Assembly (NCBI RefSeq): GCF_016807185.1
Contig: NZ_JAEVYN010000001.1
Coordinates: 2,196,161 to 2,260,160, forward strand
DNA from: Leptolyngbya sp. Cla-17
GTDB taxonomy: Bacteria; Cyanobacteriota; Cyanobacteriia; Leptolyngbyales; Leptolyngbyaceae
DNA: 64,000 nt
Direction of reading: 5' to 3'
Positions 27,901 through 35,875 of the stretch are shown here, piece after piece (within the stretch, counting starts at the first letter, position 1; each line of letters opens with the position of its first letter). The notes under the pieces were generated by a model. It was not told where the DNA came from. It saw nothing but the letters and a program-made list of their open reading frames with translations, and made no database searches. Made by a program: the position numbers and the translations under genes.

Positions 27901-28164
27901 TCTCTGCTCGATTTGGGCGCGGAAAATTTAGTATTAATGGCGTTGAAGCAATCGGAAGATGCGCCCGATGAGTGGATTTTGCGTTGCTATGAGTGCCATG
28001 GCGAAGATGCGGAGTTGAACCTGAGCAGCGATGTGAATCTGAGGATTGAGACTGCTGTGGATTTGTTGGAGCAACCAATCGGTGAACCCATAACAAAGGG
28101 GCAAACGATCACCGTTTCCCCCTGGAAAATAGTTAGTTTTAAGTTAAAGCGCGATCGCGACTAA
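24907..28164 (+). CDS. GH38-family alpha-mannosidase
   Basis: A 1085-residue glycoside hydrolase family 38 enzyme that removes alpha-mannosyl residues. It has an N-terminal beta domain (about 1-240) and a catalytic domain starting with HITLVGHAHLDMAWLWT (zinc ligands H252 and D254). The predicted nucleophile D364 lies in VPDTFGF, and LPGVGDHGGGPTRDMLE follows. Helical and beta-sandwich domains run to the end. Start is GTG 24907. Residues about 493-518 (SQDLEVRSQENTATTETPYP) are encoded by interspersed repeat DNA inserted just before LPTWNSDLYLEFHRG. No signal peptide, so cytoplasmic. The stop overlaps the psbN stop on the other strand. Confidence 0.92.
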   Translation: MSQLASSPSEQILATIARLRCLSQISIQPGWRYRDDDLPPSDATNPDSWKSLAISEVNAKDHHPWKIGQTVRWLSRIVKVPADLHGYPLDGMCLRLALLWWATDAQVYVNGELVQSGDLFDCAPRILLSSSVKAGDEFAIALRLISPIHEDGALMKSVCHYETFDPNDFPEPAFVANELAVLHTFLEQFQPEKLDTLDNAIAKIDWASLASTPSTPPLLHPFTASLQTLRQTLLPLAEPIKQRHITLVGHAHLDMAWLWTVAETWEAAERTFRSVLNLQQDFPELTFAHTTPALYEWMEHNRPDLFAHIQEQVKAGKWEIVAGFWIEPELNLISGESIVRQVLYGQRYIQEKFGQTCTIAWVPDTFGFTWQLPQILKQGGVNYFVTQKLRWNDTTKFPHEVFQWQSPDGTQVFSLMSAPIGEAIDPVKMTDFAWNLEQKTGLQTTLWLPGVGDHGGGPTRDMLEVAQRWQRSPFFPQMKFGTVSKYLEEIKSQDLEVRSQENTATTETPYPALRTPHVLPTWNSDLYLEFHRGCYTTHAEQKRFNRRSEELLYQAELWASLATISTGATYPKAELQKAWKKVLLNQFHDILPGSSITQVFLDANEAWREVEQVCFEIIDRSQQAIAAQVNLPDPPYPDAVPMVVFNPLNWQRTEVVDLRSIESVVGNRKEESPCRICSSDGQEVEFYSYGHYYPHSNRTHWRMSFLAENIPSVGYRCFWFYYETSSQEPPKSKADSFTLENEFLCVIVDPLTGDLSSVFDKVNQVEVLKCSDAQLQAFEDKGQYWDAWNIDPNYQNFPLPTCDLLSIDSFFYGSLETRIQVKRKIGDSTFTQTYALPKGSPILKVENSVGWQERHVLVKAAFPLNLEADFATYEIPCGSIQRTTKPQTEAEQAQWEVPAMRWADLSDRNYGVSLLNDCKYGYDAQPNQLRLTLLRGSEWPDPEADKGWHTFTYAIYPHAGDWKQAQTVRRGYELDLPLQVVELNADQMSQSGTLPPVGSLLDLGAENLVLMALKQSEDAPDEWILRCYECHGEDAELNLSSDVNLRIETAVDLLEQPIGEPITKGQTITVSPWKIVSFKLKRDRD
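26394..26458 (+). repeat. Interspersed repeat inserted in the GH38 gene
   Basis: The stretch contains GTTAGAAGTCAGGAG and the ACTCCG/CACTCCGCAC units seen in other coding linkers here and at 1963-2009. It is in frame and adds about 20 residues absent from typical GH38 sequences at this point. Confidence 0.6.
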
Positions 28165-28292
28165 TCTTCGTGATCTTCAAACGGATCATCTAAGCTCTTT
28201 GCCGGAGGACCAAATGCCGTATAGATGGCGTATCCAGTCAGACCTACCAGGGCAGCACAGATAGAAATGTTAAGAGCTATTGCAGGTTCCAT
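28161..28292 (-). CDS. psbN: Photosystem II assembly protein PsbN
   Basis: A 43-residue membrane peptide read from ATG 28292 to TAG 28161: MEPAIALNISICAALVGLTG then YAIYTAFGPPAKSLDDPFED. This is the classic PsbN sequence, with one membrane helix and the conserved FGPPAKxLxDPFxxH tail. PsbN helps photosystem II assembly and repair rather than being a stable subunit. It is divergent from psbH, the arrangement conserved in cyanobacteria and chloroplasts. It overlaps the stop codon of the GH38 gene on the opposite strand. Confidence 0.95.
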   Translation of the reverse strand: MEPAIALNISICAALVGLTGYAIYTAFGPPAKSLDDPFEDHED

Positions 28293-28323
28293 TGGCATTA
28301 AAATTATAAGTACACAGCCATCG

Positions 28324-28329
28324 TATAAT
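28324..28329 (+). promoter_or_regulatory. Candidate -10 element for psbH
   Basis: A perfect TATAAT lies 46 bp before the psbH ATG. No good -35 hexamer is seen at the usual spacing, so the call is tentative. Confidence 0.4.
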
Positions 28330-28374
28330 GTAACGAACATTTACAACTTCTGTCCAGATTCTCATAAGGTGACC

Positions 28375-28563
28375 ATGGCACAGCGGACTCGGTTAGGCGA
28401 CATCCTTAAGCCCTTAAATTCTGAATACGGTAAGGTCGTTCCTGGTTGGGGAACAACCCTCCTGATGGGAGTTTTCATGGGTCTATTTCTGGTATTTTTG
28501 CTGATTATTTTGCAAATTTACAACTCTTCGATCATCTTGGATGGTTTTTCTGTGGATTGGTAA
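28375..28563 (+). CDS. psbH: Photosystem II protein PsbH
   Basis: A 62-residue subunit of the photosystem II core with one membrane helix (LLMGVFMGLFLVFLLIILQI). The N-terminus MAQRTRLGDILKPLNSEYGK and the tail IYNSSIILDGFSVDW are diagnostic. PsbH helps bicarbonate binding and quinone-site stability and sits beside CP47. ATG 28375 is preferred over upstream in-frame starts because it gives the exact family N-terminus. psbN lies divergently 82 bp away. A terminator follows at 28613. Confidence 0.97.
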   Translation: MAQRTRLGDILKPLNSEYGKVVPGWGTTLLMGVFMGLFLVFLLIILQIYNSSIILDGFSVDW

Positions 28564-28612
28564 GCACGACGACTGAATGCTGCCAAGGCAGAGTGATTTC
28601 TACCGCATTGCG

Positions 28613-28635
28613 CCCCGGATCTTCGGGGTTTTTTT
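28613..28635 (+). terminator. Intrinsic terminator after psbH
   Basis: CCCCG-GATCTT-CGGGG forms a 5-bp GC stem, followed at once by seven T. It ends the psbH transcript before the CHAT remnant. Confidence 0.8.
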
Positions 28636-28681
28636 ATGGGGAAATCTGAGCCTTTGATGATTCACGTAGAGGCACCGAATT

Positions 28682-28912
28682 ACCGGAGATGGTGTGATCG
28701 GGCTATCGCGATCGCTGATTTTGGCAGGCACTGCCAGCGTGGTCGTTTCCCTTTGGGCAGTCCCCGATGCCGCAACCGCAACATTGATGACCGAGTTTTA
28801 TCAGGCATTGCTCAAAAATCCCGATAAAGCTGAAGCCATGCTAATCACTCTGAAGCAATATCCCGAACCCCGCGATTGGGCAGCTTTTACGCTGGTTGGG
28901 CAAGGGGAATAA
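28682..28912 (+). pseudogene. C-terminal fragment of a CHAT-domain (caspase-like) protein
   Basis: The open stretch encodes GDGVIGLSRSLILAGTASVV, then VSLWAVPDAATATLMTEFYQ and PEPRDWAAFTLVGQGE. This is the last 70 or so residues of a CHAT protease domain, including the strand after the catalytic Cys region. The catalytic His and Cys lie upstream and are missing; upstream DNA carries a stop (28667) and the psbH terminator. A short internal deletion between KNPDKAEAM and LITLKQYP is likely compared with intact CHAT proteins. A GTG at 28694 could start translation, but the product would be inactive. Confidence 0.75.
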
Positions 28913-28975
28913 TCCTAGCAAAATGCTTAACTGCCGCTAAAGTGAAAGCATGGAACTAGTAGTGAATGGTGCAGC

Positions 28976-29815
28976 ATGGGGAATCTGGAACAAACGCCCG
29001 AACAAACCGAAATTTTGAAGGCGGTGCAGCAGTTGATTGAGGTGGTTGCCCAGTTGCGATCGCCCAATGATGGGTGTCCGTGGGATCTTGCCCAAACTCC
29101 AGAAACCCTAGTTCCCTACATCATTGAGGAAGCCTACGAAACCGTAGATGCCATTCGCAGCGGTGATCCTAACGCCATTTGTGAAGAACTTGGCGATTTG
29201 CTGCTTCAAGTGGTGCTTCAGGCGCAGATTGCCAGCGAAACCAATCAATTCAACCTGCAAACGGTGGTGCAGGGCATTACCGATAAATTGATCCGACGGC
29301 ATCCCCACGTGTTCAGTGATGTTGAAGTACAGAGTCTAGATGAGGTACTTCGCAATTGGGAGAAGATTAAGGCAGTAGAAAAAGGAGAAGACCCGAATGT
29401 CGAGCTGCCCTTGAGCAAAAAACTGAGTCGCTATGGGCGATCGCTACCGCCGATGATGGCAAGCATGAAAATCTCAAAAAAAGCGGGTGCCGCTGGTTTT
29501 GAATGGGAAACCGTGGATGGCGTATGGGATAAATTTGCTGAAGAACTGGCGGAATTCAAAGAAGCGATCGCCAGTGAAGATAAAGCTCACCAAGAAGCTG
29601 AACTAGGCGATCTACTATTCACCGTGGTCAACCTTGCTCGTTGGTATGACCTCGATCCCAGCGCTGCTCTTCAAGGCACCAATCAACGTTTCATTCAACG
29701 TCTGCAACTGATGGAAGCCGTTGCCGATCGCCCCCTGGAAAACTATACTCTGGTGGAACTGGAAGCTCTGTGGCAGCAAGCAAAAGCAACTCTGAAGCAG
29801 GGTTCAGGGAATTAG
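28976..29815 (+). CDS. mazG: Nucleoside triphosphate pyrophosphohydrolase MazG
   Basis: MazG hydrolyses (d)NTPs to monophosphate and pyrophosphate and clears damaged or excess nucleotides. The 279-residue protein has the two tandem MazG domains. The first (about 20-120) has LRSPNDGCPWDLAQTPETLV and EEAYETVDAI with the acidic EELGDLLLQVV metal site. The second (about 160-260) has EELAEFKEAI and EAELGDLLFTVVNLARW. Start is ATG 28976. It runs in the same direction as tlyA, with a 190-bp gap that is likely to contain a new promoter. Confidence 0.93.
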   Translation: MGNLEQTPEQTEILKAVQQLIEVVAQLRSPNDGCPWDLAQTPETLVPYIIEEAYETVDAIRSGDPNAICEELGDLLLQVVLQAQIASETNQFNLQTVVQGITDKLIRRHPHVFSDVEVQSLDEVLRNWEKIKAVEKGEDPNVELPLSKKLSRYGRSLPPMMASMKISKKAGAAGFEWETVDGVWDKFAEELAEFKEAIASEDKAHQEAELGDLLFTVVNLARWYDLDPSAALQGTNQRFIQRLQLMEAVADRPLENYTLVELEALWQQAKATLKQGSGN

Positions 29816-30005
29816 GGCGCAGACACTTGCGATCGCCATTCAGGAGATTTGTTCTTTTCATAAATCACTTGGCTCTAATCCCTTATTTTGACAATCCGAG
29901 CCAGCATTTTAGACTCAATCTCATCCCTATCCCGAAAGATCCACACTCGGCTTGCACTTTACTATGTTTCTCAGGATTACGTAACGCTTCATACAGCTCC
30001 AAACC

Positions 30006-30866
30006 ATGCCCAAACAACGACTGGATGTGCTTTTAGTAGAACGAAACTTGTGCGAGACGCGGCAGCAGGCGCAGCGGGTGATTCGGGCGGGGGAGGTGAA
30101 GGTGAATCAGCAGGTGGTGGATAAGCCAGGAACGGAGATTGATCTGGCTGCCCTACTGGAAGTTCGGCAAAAACCGCCCTATGTTTCTAGGGGTGGAGAA
30201 AAGCTGGCAAAAGCGATCGCCCACTTTCAAATTTCCATCGCCGATCGCATCTGTTTAGATGGCGGCATTTCCACAGGTGGCTTCACCGATTGTTTGCTGC
30301 AAGCGGGAGCGGCACAGGTATATGGCATTGATGTCGGCTATGGGCAAGTTGCCTGGACTGTGCGCCAAGACCCACGAGTGACGTTGCTGGAACGCACTAA
30401 TTTGCGGTATTTAAAGCCTGAGGATTTGTATACGGGCGATCTCCCCGTGGCAGATTTGGGCGTTCTAGACGTGTCATTTATTTCAATAACCAAGGTGCTG
30501 TCCGCGCTCCATTCGCTATTACAGCCGCCGCGAGAAGTAGTGCTATTAGTTAAGCCTCAGTTTGAAGTAGGGCGCGATCGCATCGGCAAAAATGGTGTAG
30601 TGCGTGATCCTGTCGATCAAGCGAATGCAATTTTACAAGTGCTGCAAGCCGCTCAAGCATTGGAATGGACCTATTCTGGTTTAACCTGGTCGCCGCTTGT
30701 GGGTCCCGCAGGCAACATCGAGTATTTGTTGTGGCTGCAAGGGAAGGTTGAGTCAACAAAGGAAGGCGATCAGGAGGTCGCTAACCAACCAAAATCATCA
30801 CCAGATTTTCAAATTCTTAAGCAGGTCACCCTTCAAGCTCAGCAAGAACTCACCAAACGCACCTAA
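30006..30866 (+). CDS. tlyA: TlyA-family rRNA 2'-O-methyltransferase
   Basis: TlyA (often mislabelled hemolysin A) methylates ribose of cytidines in 16S and 23S rRNA. The 286-residue protein has an N-terminal S4 RNA-binding domain (RLDVLLVERNLCETRQQAQR, to about residue 60). An FtsJ/RrmJ-type Rossmann domain follows, with DGGISTGGFTDCLLQAGA as the SAM loop and VLDVSFISITKVL, LLVKPQFE as the later motifs. The Lys and Glu of the VKPQFE segment belong to the catalytic set. The C-terminal 25 residues are loose. Confidence 0.92.
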   Translation: MPKQRLDVLLVERNLCETRQQAQRVIRAGEVKVNQQVVDKPGTEIDLAALLEVRQKPPYVSRGGEKLAKAIAHFQISIADRICLDGGISTGGFTDCLLQAGAAQVYGIDVGYGQVAWTVRQDPRVTLLERTNLRYLKPEDLYTGDLPVADLGVLDVSFISITKVLSALHSLLQPPREVVLLVKPQFEVGRDRIGKNGVVRDPVDQANAILQVLQAAQALEWTYSGLTWSPLVGPAGNIEYLLWLQGKVESTKEGDQEVANQPKSSPDFQILKQVTLQAQQELTKRT

Positions 30867-30975
30867 CTGCGATTAGAAAATCTTGTTAAGCCGTCTATCT
30901 ATTGGGTCGAATTGACAGAGTTTGCCTCAACGCGCCAAGATTGTGACATTAGTGACTTTTTGTTAAGGCAGCATC

Positions 30976-31653
30976 ATGTCCCTGGATTTCATCTCCCTAG
31001 AATCGATTGAAAATTTAGCTCAGCAGTATGGTTATTGGGTTATCTTTTTTGGAATTTTGTTAGAAAACATTGGAATTCCACTTCCAGGCGAAACGGTCAC
31101 CTTAGCCGGGGGCTTTTTAGCGGGGAGCGATCAGCTTAATTATTGGTTTGTTTTGGGGTATGCAGTGCTGGGTGCCATTTTGGGCGGCAATATTGGCTAC
31201 TGGGTCGGTCGATATGGCGGTTGGCCTTTGATGCTGGGGGTTGGGCGCGTTTTTCGAGTGCCTGAATCCCGCTTAATTGCCATGAAAAATCAGTTTGGTG
31301 AGAATTCAGCAAAAGCGGTGTTCTTGGGAAGGTTTGTGGCGCTGCTGCGAGTTTTTGCTAGTCCCTTGGCGGGGATTGCTGAAATGCCCTATCCGCAGTT
31401 CATGTTGTATAACACCCTAGGGGCGGCGGCTTGGGCATCGGTCATGGTGACGCTATCCTACTTTGCAGGTCAATTTGTACCGTTAGATAAGTTAGTTGCC
31501 TTGGCAGGTCAATTTAGTGCGGTAGTCTTCGTGATTTTGGCAGCTTGGATTGTGATTCCGCTTTGGCTAGAGTCTCGAAAAGCTGCTCAAGTAGTGAAAG
31601 CGGCAACCCTTCCTGAAGAAGTTTCTACAAACCCTCAAGAATCAGGCAGTTAG
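30976..31653 (+). CDS. DedA-family membrane protein
   Basis: A 225-residue integral membrane protein of the DedA/SNARE-associated superfamily, whose members have been implicated in undecaprenyl-phosphate or lipid flipping and proton-dependent transport. The signature ENIGIPLPGETVTLAGGFLA with its acidic residue appears near residues 30-50. GGNIGYWVGRYGG and FLGRFVALLRVFASPLAGIA, with the family arginines in the second half, follow. About five hydrophobic segments. Convergent with the DUF4335 gene; a small GGCTT/AAGCC hairpin at about 31682 may stop both. Confidence 0.9.
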   Translation: MSLDFISLESIENLAQQYGYWVIFFGILLENIGIPLPGETVTLAGGFLAGSDQLNYWFVLGYAVLGAILGGNIGYWVGRYGGWPLMLGVGRVFRVPESRLIAMKNQFGENSAKAVFLGRFVALLRVFASPLAGIAEMPYPQFMLYNTLGAAAWASVMVTLSYFAGQFVPLDKLVALAGQFSAVVFVILAAWIVIPLWLESRKAAQVVKAATLPEEVSTNPQESGS

Positions 31654-31698
31654 TTTAAGTTGATCTTTTGTTTATTGTTGTGGCTTTTAGAAGCCGTT

Positions 31699-33105
31699 CT
31701 AGTTTGGTTCTAAGAAGGCTTGCACTTTACCATCGGTGCTGAGAACCAAACGAATTTTGGCGCTTTGTGCGTTAGGAGTTGCCGATACGAAGGGATCTCC
31801 TACAAGTGGCATTCCTGTTCGATCGATATAATCGCCTGATAACTGCCGTAGTGGAACGACACTTTGAATGCTGCCATTGGGCGCAAGTAAAAGGCTATAT
31901 TCAAGCGTCTGAGTCAGCCCCTCAGGGGGCTTCCATCGCTGTTGGAAATAGGCTCTTACTTCAGCCACCTGGGGAATGGTGTCAAAAGCAGTGGCATTCG
32001 TTGCACGATCGCCACCGCTTAAAGCACTACGCGATGCCGATGATTGCCCGATTGGCTCCACTGGCGCAGCCGCAACTTGACCGCTGGCTAAGGCAGCACT
32101 GTCTGCGCTGGCAGAGGATGGATCGGTCTTTTTCGATGCTACGGCTGCATTCTCGCCTGTAATAATCGTGGGGTGATCTGGAAGTCCGGTAATCGGAACC
32201 GTTGCGATCGAATTTTGCGGAAGGGATTTAGAACTGGGTAAAGTGGGACTAGCCAAGGATGCACCCGGTGCAGGTTGAGACGGAGCCAGCTTAGGGATCT
32301 CGATTTTTGGAGTTGATCCTACCGGGGGAATGGGTGGCAATCTTTCAGCCGAAATCACTGGAGGAGTGGCTTGATCGACCACCGATGGAGAAATTTGGGT
32401 TGCTATGCGCTGGTCGTTGCTGCTAGTGTCCTGGCTGGGGTTCGATGACATTGCGGTTGGTGCCATCGAGCTATCCAACAGTTTGAGCGCTGATGCAGAT
32501 AAGCCCACAACTGCCACCGCGATCGCCGCGATCTGTGCCCAATTTTCCCTACCTCTAAACCAGCCTGTTTTTGGCAGGGTAGGCAGTTCCAAGAGGTCAG
32601 CAGAATAGTCATCCAGCGCGGTTGCCAAATCGAAAAGCTGTAGGGTACTTAGGCGAATTACCGCTCCTGATTCTTCTGTGGCTAAGGAGCCAAGGCTCAA
32701 ATCGTGCTTTAGCAATCCACTGGGTTGCAAGCTAATATCTACGGTGTTTCGCTCATGAGAGCCAGAGAGTGGTTTTTCGCTAGATTCGGTTGGATCGCTA
32801 GATTTGGCTGGATCGGTGACGGCAATCTTAGGAGTATCTTGGTCAATCGACGCAGCAGAAGGAAATGTAAAATCCTGAGATTGATCTAAAAAAGTTTGTA
32901 CGTAAGTATTTACAGTGTGTCTTAAGTCTTCTAGCTGATCGCGATCGCCGTTCAACTCTACCCACCGCTCCTGAGACAGGGTCGGATCATCCAGCTTTAG
33001 GTGAAACCGTACATTCTTCACAACCGATTGCTCAGCCCAGCGAGATAAAGCTGAATTCTCTGCCATCACCTCTAAAGTGCAGGTTGGTGGGGTATAGCGA
33101 CGCAT
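31699..33105 (-). CDS. DUF4335 protein (single-pass membrane, Pro/Ser-rich)
   Basis: A cyanobacterial protein of unknown function. The N-terminal domain (MRRYTPPTCTLEVMA, then SVVKNVRFHLKLDDP) is the DUF4335 start. A membrane segment near residues 195-215 (IAAIAVAVVGLSASALKLL) is followed by a long Ser/Pro/Ala-rich region. The C-terminus is conserved (VRAYFQQRWKPPEGLTQTLE), resembling a TonB-like C-terminal module. ATG 33105 fits the family better than the upstream ATG at 33126. It is followed upstream on the same strand by a DUF3038 gene, a pairing common in cyanobacteria, which suggests a shared pathway (inference). Confidence 0.8.
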   Translation of the reverse strand: MRRYTPPTCTLEVMAENSALSRWAEQSVVKNVRFHLKLDDPTLSQERWVELNGDRDQLEDLRHTVNTYVQTFLDQSQDFTFPSAASIDQDTPKIAVTDPAKSSDPTESSEKPLSGSHERNTVDISLQPSGLLKHDLSLGSLATEESGAVIRLSTLQLFDLATALDDYSADLLELPTLPKTGWFRGRENWAQIAAIAVAVVGLSASALKLLDSSMAPTAMSSNPSQDTSSNDQRIATQISPSVVDQATPPVISAERLPPIPPVGSTPKIEIPKLAPSQPAPGASLASPTLPSSKSLPQNSIATVPITGLPDHPTIITGENAAVASKKTDPSSASADSAALASGQVAAAPVEPIGQSSASRSALSGGDRATNATAFDTIPQVAEVRAYFQQRWKPPEGLTQTLEYSLLLAPNGSIQSVVPLRQLSGDYIDRTGMPLVGDPFVSATPNAQSAKIRLVLSTDGKVQAFLEPN

Positions 33106-33195
33106 GACTGATGGAGATCGGAGCATAGAGAAGAGGGATTAGGATGAAGGGCTAGGAGTTAGGGAGAGAAAAAATATGAAAACTGGTATATGAAT

Positions 33196-33855
33196 TCAAT
33201 GGAGCTTGGTGCGATCGATCAGGGCTAACCACATCCGACGAAATCCATGGTTCGAGCTGTAAAACAGCAGATCAATCAGCAATTTTAGTGCCAAATTCAT
33301 CAGTGTTTCGGGAGAGACTGCATCTCCTGCCTCCATGCGTTCTTGATAGGTATTGTTGAACTTATCTAAGTAATCTCCTAAAAGAGCCGTTTGATGAGGT
33401 TGCCGCTGTTGTTCTGTCACCTGCTCAAGTAACGCCACTGCCCGTCGAATGAGTTCATGCTGCTGCTTTGCCAAATGGCAGCTAATCAGAACCAGTGCCC
33501 TTGCTTCTTCCACATCGAGCTTTTTACGCCCACCTTGCCCTTTACGCAGTGGGTTGGATTGACGCAAGCGCCATAATGCCACTCGATCTGCCACCATTGA
33601 TTCCAGGTTGAGGTCGATCGCCGCTTGCAACATCGCCTCAGAGCCAATCCCAGTTAATGCTTCTAGTGCCAGTAACACCAAATCAATTTGGGCTTTGATG
33701 TTGTCTAGCTGTTCAGGATGTGGAGAAGTGGTGAGAGGAAACGCCTCTATATTGTTGAATGGCAGAGGTTTTAGGTCGGGGGGCATAGCTTTAAGAATAG
33801 GCGAGAAACTAGGCAAAAGAGGAACGGTTACAGGTCTTGAAACGCGATTTGCCAA
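33196..33855 (-). CDS. DUF3038 protein
   Basis: A 219-residue cytoplasmic helical protein of the DUF3038 family, found almost only in cyanobacteria. The core LDNIKAQIDLVLLALEALTG then LRQSNPLRKGQGGRKK matches my memory of the family. The first 23 residues are loose, and ATG 33786 (MPPDLKP) is an alternative start. It precedes the DUF4335 gene by about 90 bp on the same strand, likely one operon. No enzymatic motif is visible. Confidence 0.78.
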   Translation of the reverse strand: MANRVSRPVTVPLLPSFSPILKAMPPDLKPLPFNNIEAFPLTTSPHPEQLDNIKAQIDLVLLALEALTGIGSEAMLQAAIDLNLESMVADRVALWRLRQSNPLRKGQGGRKKLDVEEARALVLISCHLAKQQHELIRRAVALLEQVTEQQRQPHQTALLGDYLDKFNNTYQERMEAGDAVSPETLMNLALKLLIDLLFYSSNHGFRRMWLALIDRTKLH

Positions 33856-33901
33856 TTAGCGAACGATACTACTCTGATTTTGCCATGACAGATCCCCTTC
33901 C

Positions 33902-34612
33902 CTATTCTAAAAATAATAGAGAGCCTAGGAGAAAGGCGATCGCAGCACTGCCCACAGGAACGGTTAGATTATCAATCCCAAACTTTGAAAAAGCTTCCAG
34001 CCCCGTTGCCCAGAGGGCGACCGCAACAGAAATGATCCAGGATTGCCAAATATTGCCCTGTACGCTGACCAAAATGCTGCTGCTAACCACAAAACTGGCG
34101 ATCGCCATTGTCAAAGAACCTTCCCAACTTTTTTGGGTATCCCAAAGCGTGTAGAGATGCTTGCCAAATCGTTGCCCAATTAGAGCCGCCAAACCATCGC
34201 CCCAAGTCATGACTAAAACCCCTAAAACGGCATACTCACGCTGCTCAATCGTCCAGAAGTAACTAATCAATAGACCAATGCTGACAGCATAGAAAAAAGT
34301 GCCTAAGCTTTTGCGCCCGACCCCGTTAATGCTGGGCAGAATGGGAAACTGATAGGACAGAAATGCGATCGCGCTAAATGCGATCGAGGCACCAATGCCC
34401 AACCATGCTGGAGCTTGCAGCCACCATGCCAGCAAAATCACATTCCCTACGCCAATGTGAACCACTTTGCGAACCACTTCTGGGCTTGCCAGTTTTGTCC
34501 TGTATAGCCATTCCGCAGACAGCCCAACCAGTCCCAACCAAGTCCCAACCAAACCAAGTTGGAGCCAAAGCGGGACTGGAACTACCCACCAAGAGGAAAT
34601 TGTCACAGGCAA
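33902..34612 (-). CDS. Phytol/dolichol kinase-like membrane protein
   Basis: A 236-residue integral membrane protein of the CTP-dependent polyprenol/phytol kinase group (VTE5-like). In plants and cyanobacteria these salvage phytol from chlorophyll for tocopherol or other prenyl lipids. Motifs are VRKVVHIGVGNVILLAWW near residue 45-60, VMTWGDGLAALIGQRFG near 135-150, and KSWEGSLTMA near 165. Seven or so hydrophobic segments. The first codon is TTG 34612; a GTG at 34606 is an equal choice. No adjacent pathway genes. Confidence 0.85.
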   Translation of the reverse strand: MPVTISSWWVVPVPLWLQLGLVGTWLGLVGLSAEWLYRTKLASPEVVRKVVHIGVGNVILLAWWLQAPAWLGIGASIAFSAIAFLSYQFPILPSINGVGRKSLGTFFYAVSIGLLISYFWTIEQREYAVLGVLVMTWGDGLAALIGQRFGKHLYTLWDTQKSWEGSLTMAIASFVVSSSILVSVQGNIWQSWIISVAVALWATGLEAFSKFGIDNLTVPVGSAAIAFLLGSLLFLE

Positions 34613-34712
34613 TCTAACCCAAAGACCACAATTCCTTCCACTCTACTGCTGATCTAGTTCAAGGCGATCGCATCTGAAACCTCTCTTTGGCTTTCAGAGT
34701 GACGAGCTAGTG

Positions 34713-35132
34713 TTATGTGCCTTCAATATTCTCACTGGACGCAAATTTGGCGAATACTTCTGCTTCTGTCAGGTTCAAGGTTTGATTAGCAAATTCATAG
34801 TAACCAGGTTTCATATCGATAAAGATTTGCTCCTTGAATTCAAACTCAATTTCATTTTGAAAAAGACCTGCCGGAACAAAATATTCACTGGTATGCAACA
34901 ATCTGTAGAACAGATGCGTACCGCATTCACCACAAAAAGCTCTTTCAGCCCATTCTGAGGACTTATACACTTTCAGTTTATCAACACCGTCTATCTGCAC
35001 ATCTGAGCCGCACGCTATACCTAATGCTGGTCCACCTCCCCATCGCCGACACATGCTGCAATGACAGGCATCTATGCCCTTCTTATCTGGCGTTCGGACA
35101 GTTATTGCACCACAAAGACATTTACCATCCAT
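34713..35132 (-). CDS. GFA-family (CENP-V/GFA) zinc protein
   Basis: A protein of the glutathione-dependent formaldehyde-activating family fold. Zinc ligands are visible as CLCGAI, CHCSMCRRW and CGECGTHLF. Family members bind zinc structurally, and their true substrates are mostly unknown, so activity on formaldehyde should not be assumed. ATG 35132 (MDGKCLCGAI) is the family-like start; the frame is open to 35177. Base composition is more AT-rich than its neighbours, and a decayed insertion sequence flanks it, so horizontal acquisition is plausible. Confidence 0.82.
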   Translation of the reverse strand: MDGKCLCGAITVRTPDKKGIDACHCSMCRRWGGGPALGIACGSDVQIDGVDKLKVYKSSEWAERAFCGECGTHLFYRLLHTSEYFVPAGLFQNEIEFEFKEQIFIDMKPGYYEFANQTLNLTEAEVFAKFASSENIEGT

Positions 35133-35189
35133 ACCGATTTCCTGTATCTCCAGTGTTTGCTGTCTGAATTTTGGCACCTAACTAGTGTT

Positions 35190-35870
35190 AGGCGGAAATT
35201 TTTCGGATAACGCTCCAAAACGGGTGAATAGGCAGATGTTTTCTGTATACAGTAAATTTCAAGTGAATAATAGACCGCAGTGATTGAACCAACTGAGCGC
35301 ATAATCTTAGCAGGTAAGAAGACCACCTGTGCTCCCACCGCTTTAATCACCCTGCGAGCTAAATGAGCATGATGAGGCTTTGAGAGTGTCCATGACAACA
35401 ATCGCCCCGACCCATAATTGTGGGTAGAACGTCGTGGACATCACTCAAGAGTGCTGAAGTATCGACACGTTTTCTAGGGTCATAGATGCAATCAAACCAT
35501 CAAGGTTCAGTGCCCCAATGGGTGAAACGCTCCACGATTACGGGAGACAGTATCGACAGCCCGTTCTCACAACAAAATTCGTGAAAATAAGCGCACCCTG
35601 CCCAGAGGAATGCCTGCTTCGTCAATGAACACCCAATTGTGCACTCCACCTGCTGTAGCCAGCGACGTTACTCATTTCGCTGTTGACGAACCATAGGAGT
35701 ATCTTGCTCACTCGCGTACAGTGATTTCTACGGGTCAGCCTCAAGCGTTGCGGCGCTCGACACAAGGTCGGTTGACTCACCTTAAGTCCTTGATAGGCTT
35801 CTAATTGCTCACACAATTCTGCTAAAAATCAGTTGACATGAGAAATAGCCCCTTGCAAGCAGAACTATCT
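35190..35870 (-). mobile_element. Decayed IS630-type element (transposase pseudogene)
   Basis: On the minus strand, disconnected frames carry typical IS630 transposase sequence: CEQLEAYQGLKVSQPTLCRA (35760-35820), VHNWVFIDEAG with the first catalytic Asp (about 35610-35645), EAGIPLGRVRLFSRILL (35575-35620) and the stretch RVIKAVGAQVVFLP (35330-35370), where the third catalytic region has been lost. Several frameshifts and stops separate them. It is a different relative from the intact element at 44.6 kb and is inactive. Confidence 0.75.
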
Positions 35871-35875
35871 TTCTA

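Noticed and set aside
29816..30005. Possible gene fragment between mazG and tlyA on the minus strand
   Set aside because: A short stretch (FRDRDEIESKMLARIVKIRD) looks protein-like, but stops and a frame break prevent a supportable call.
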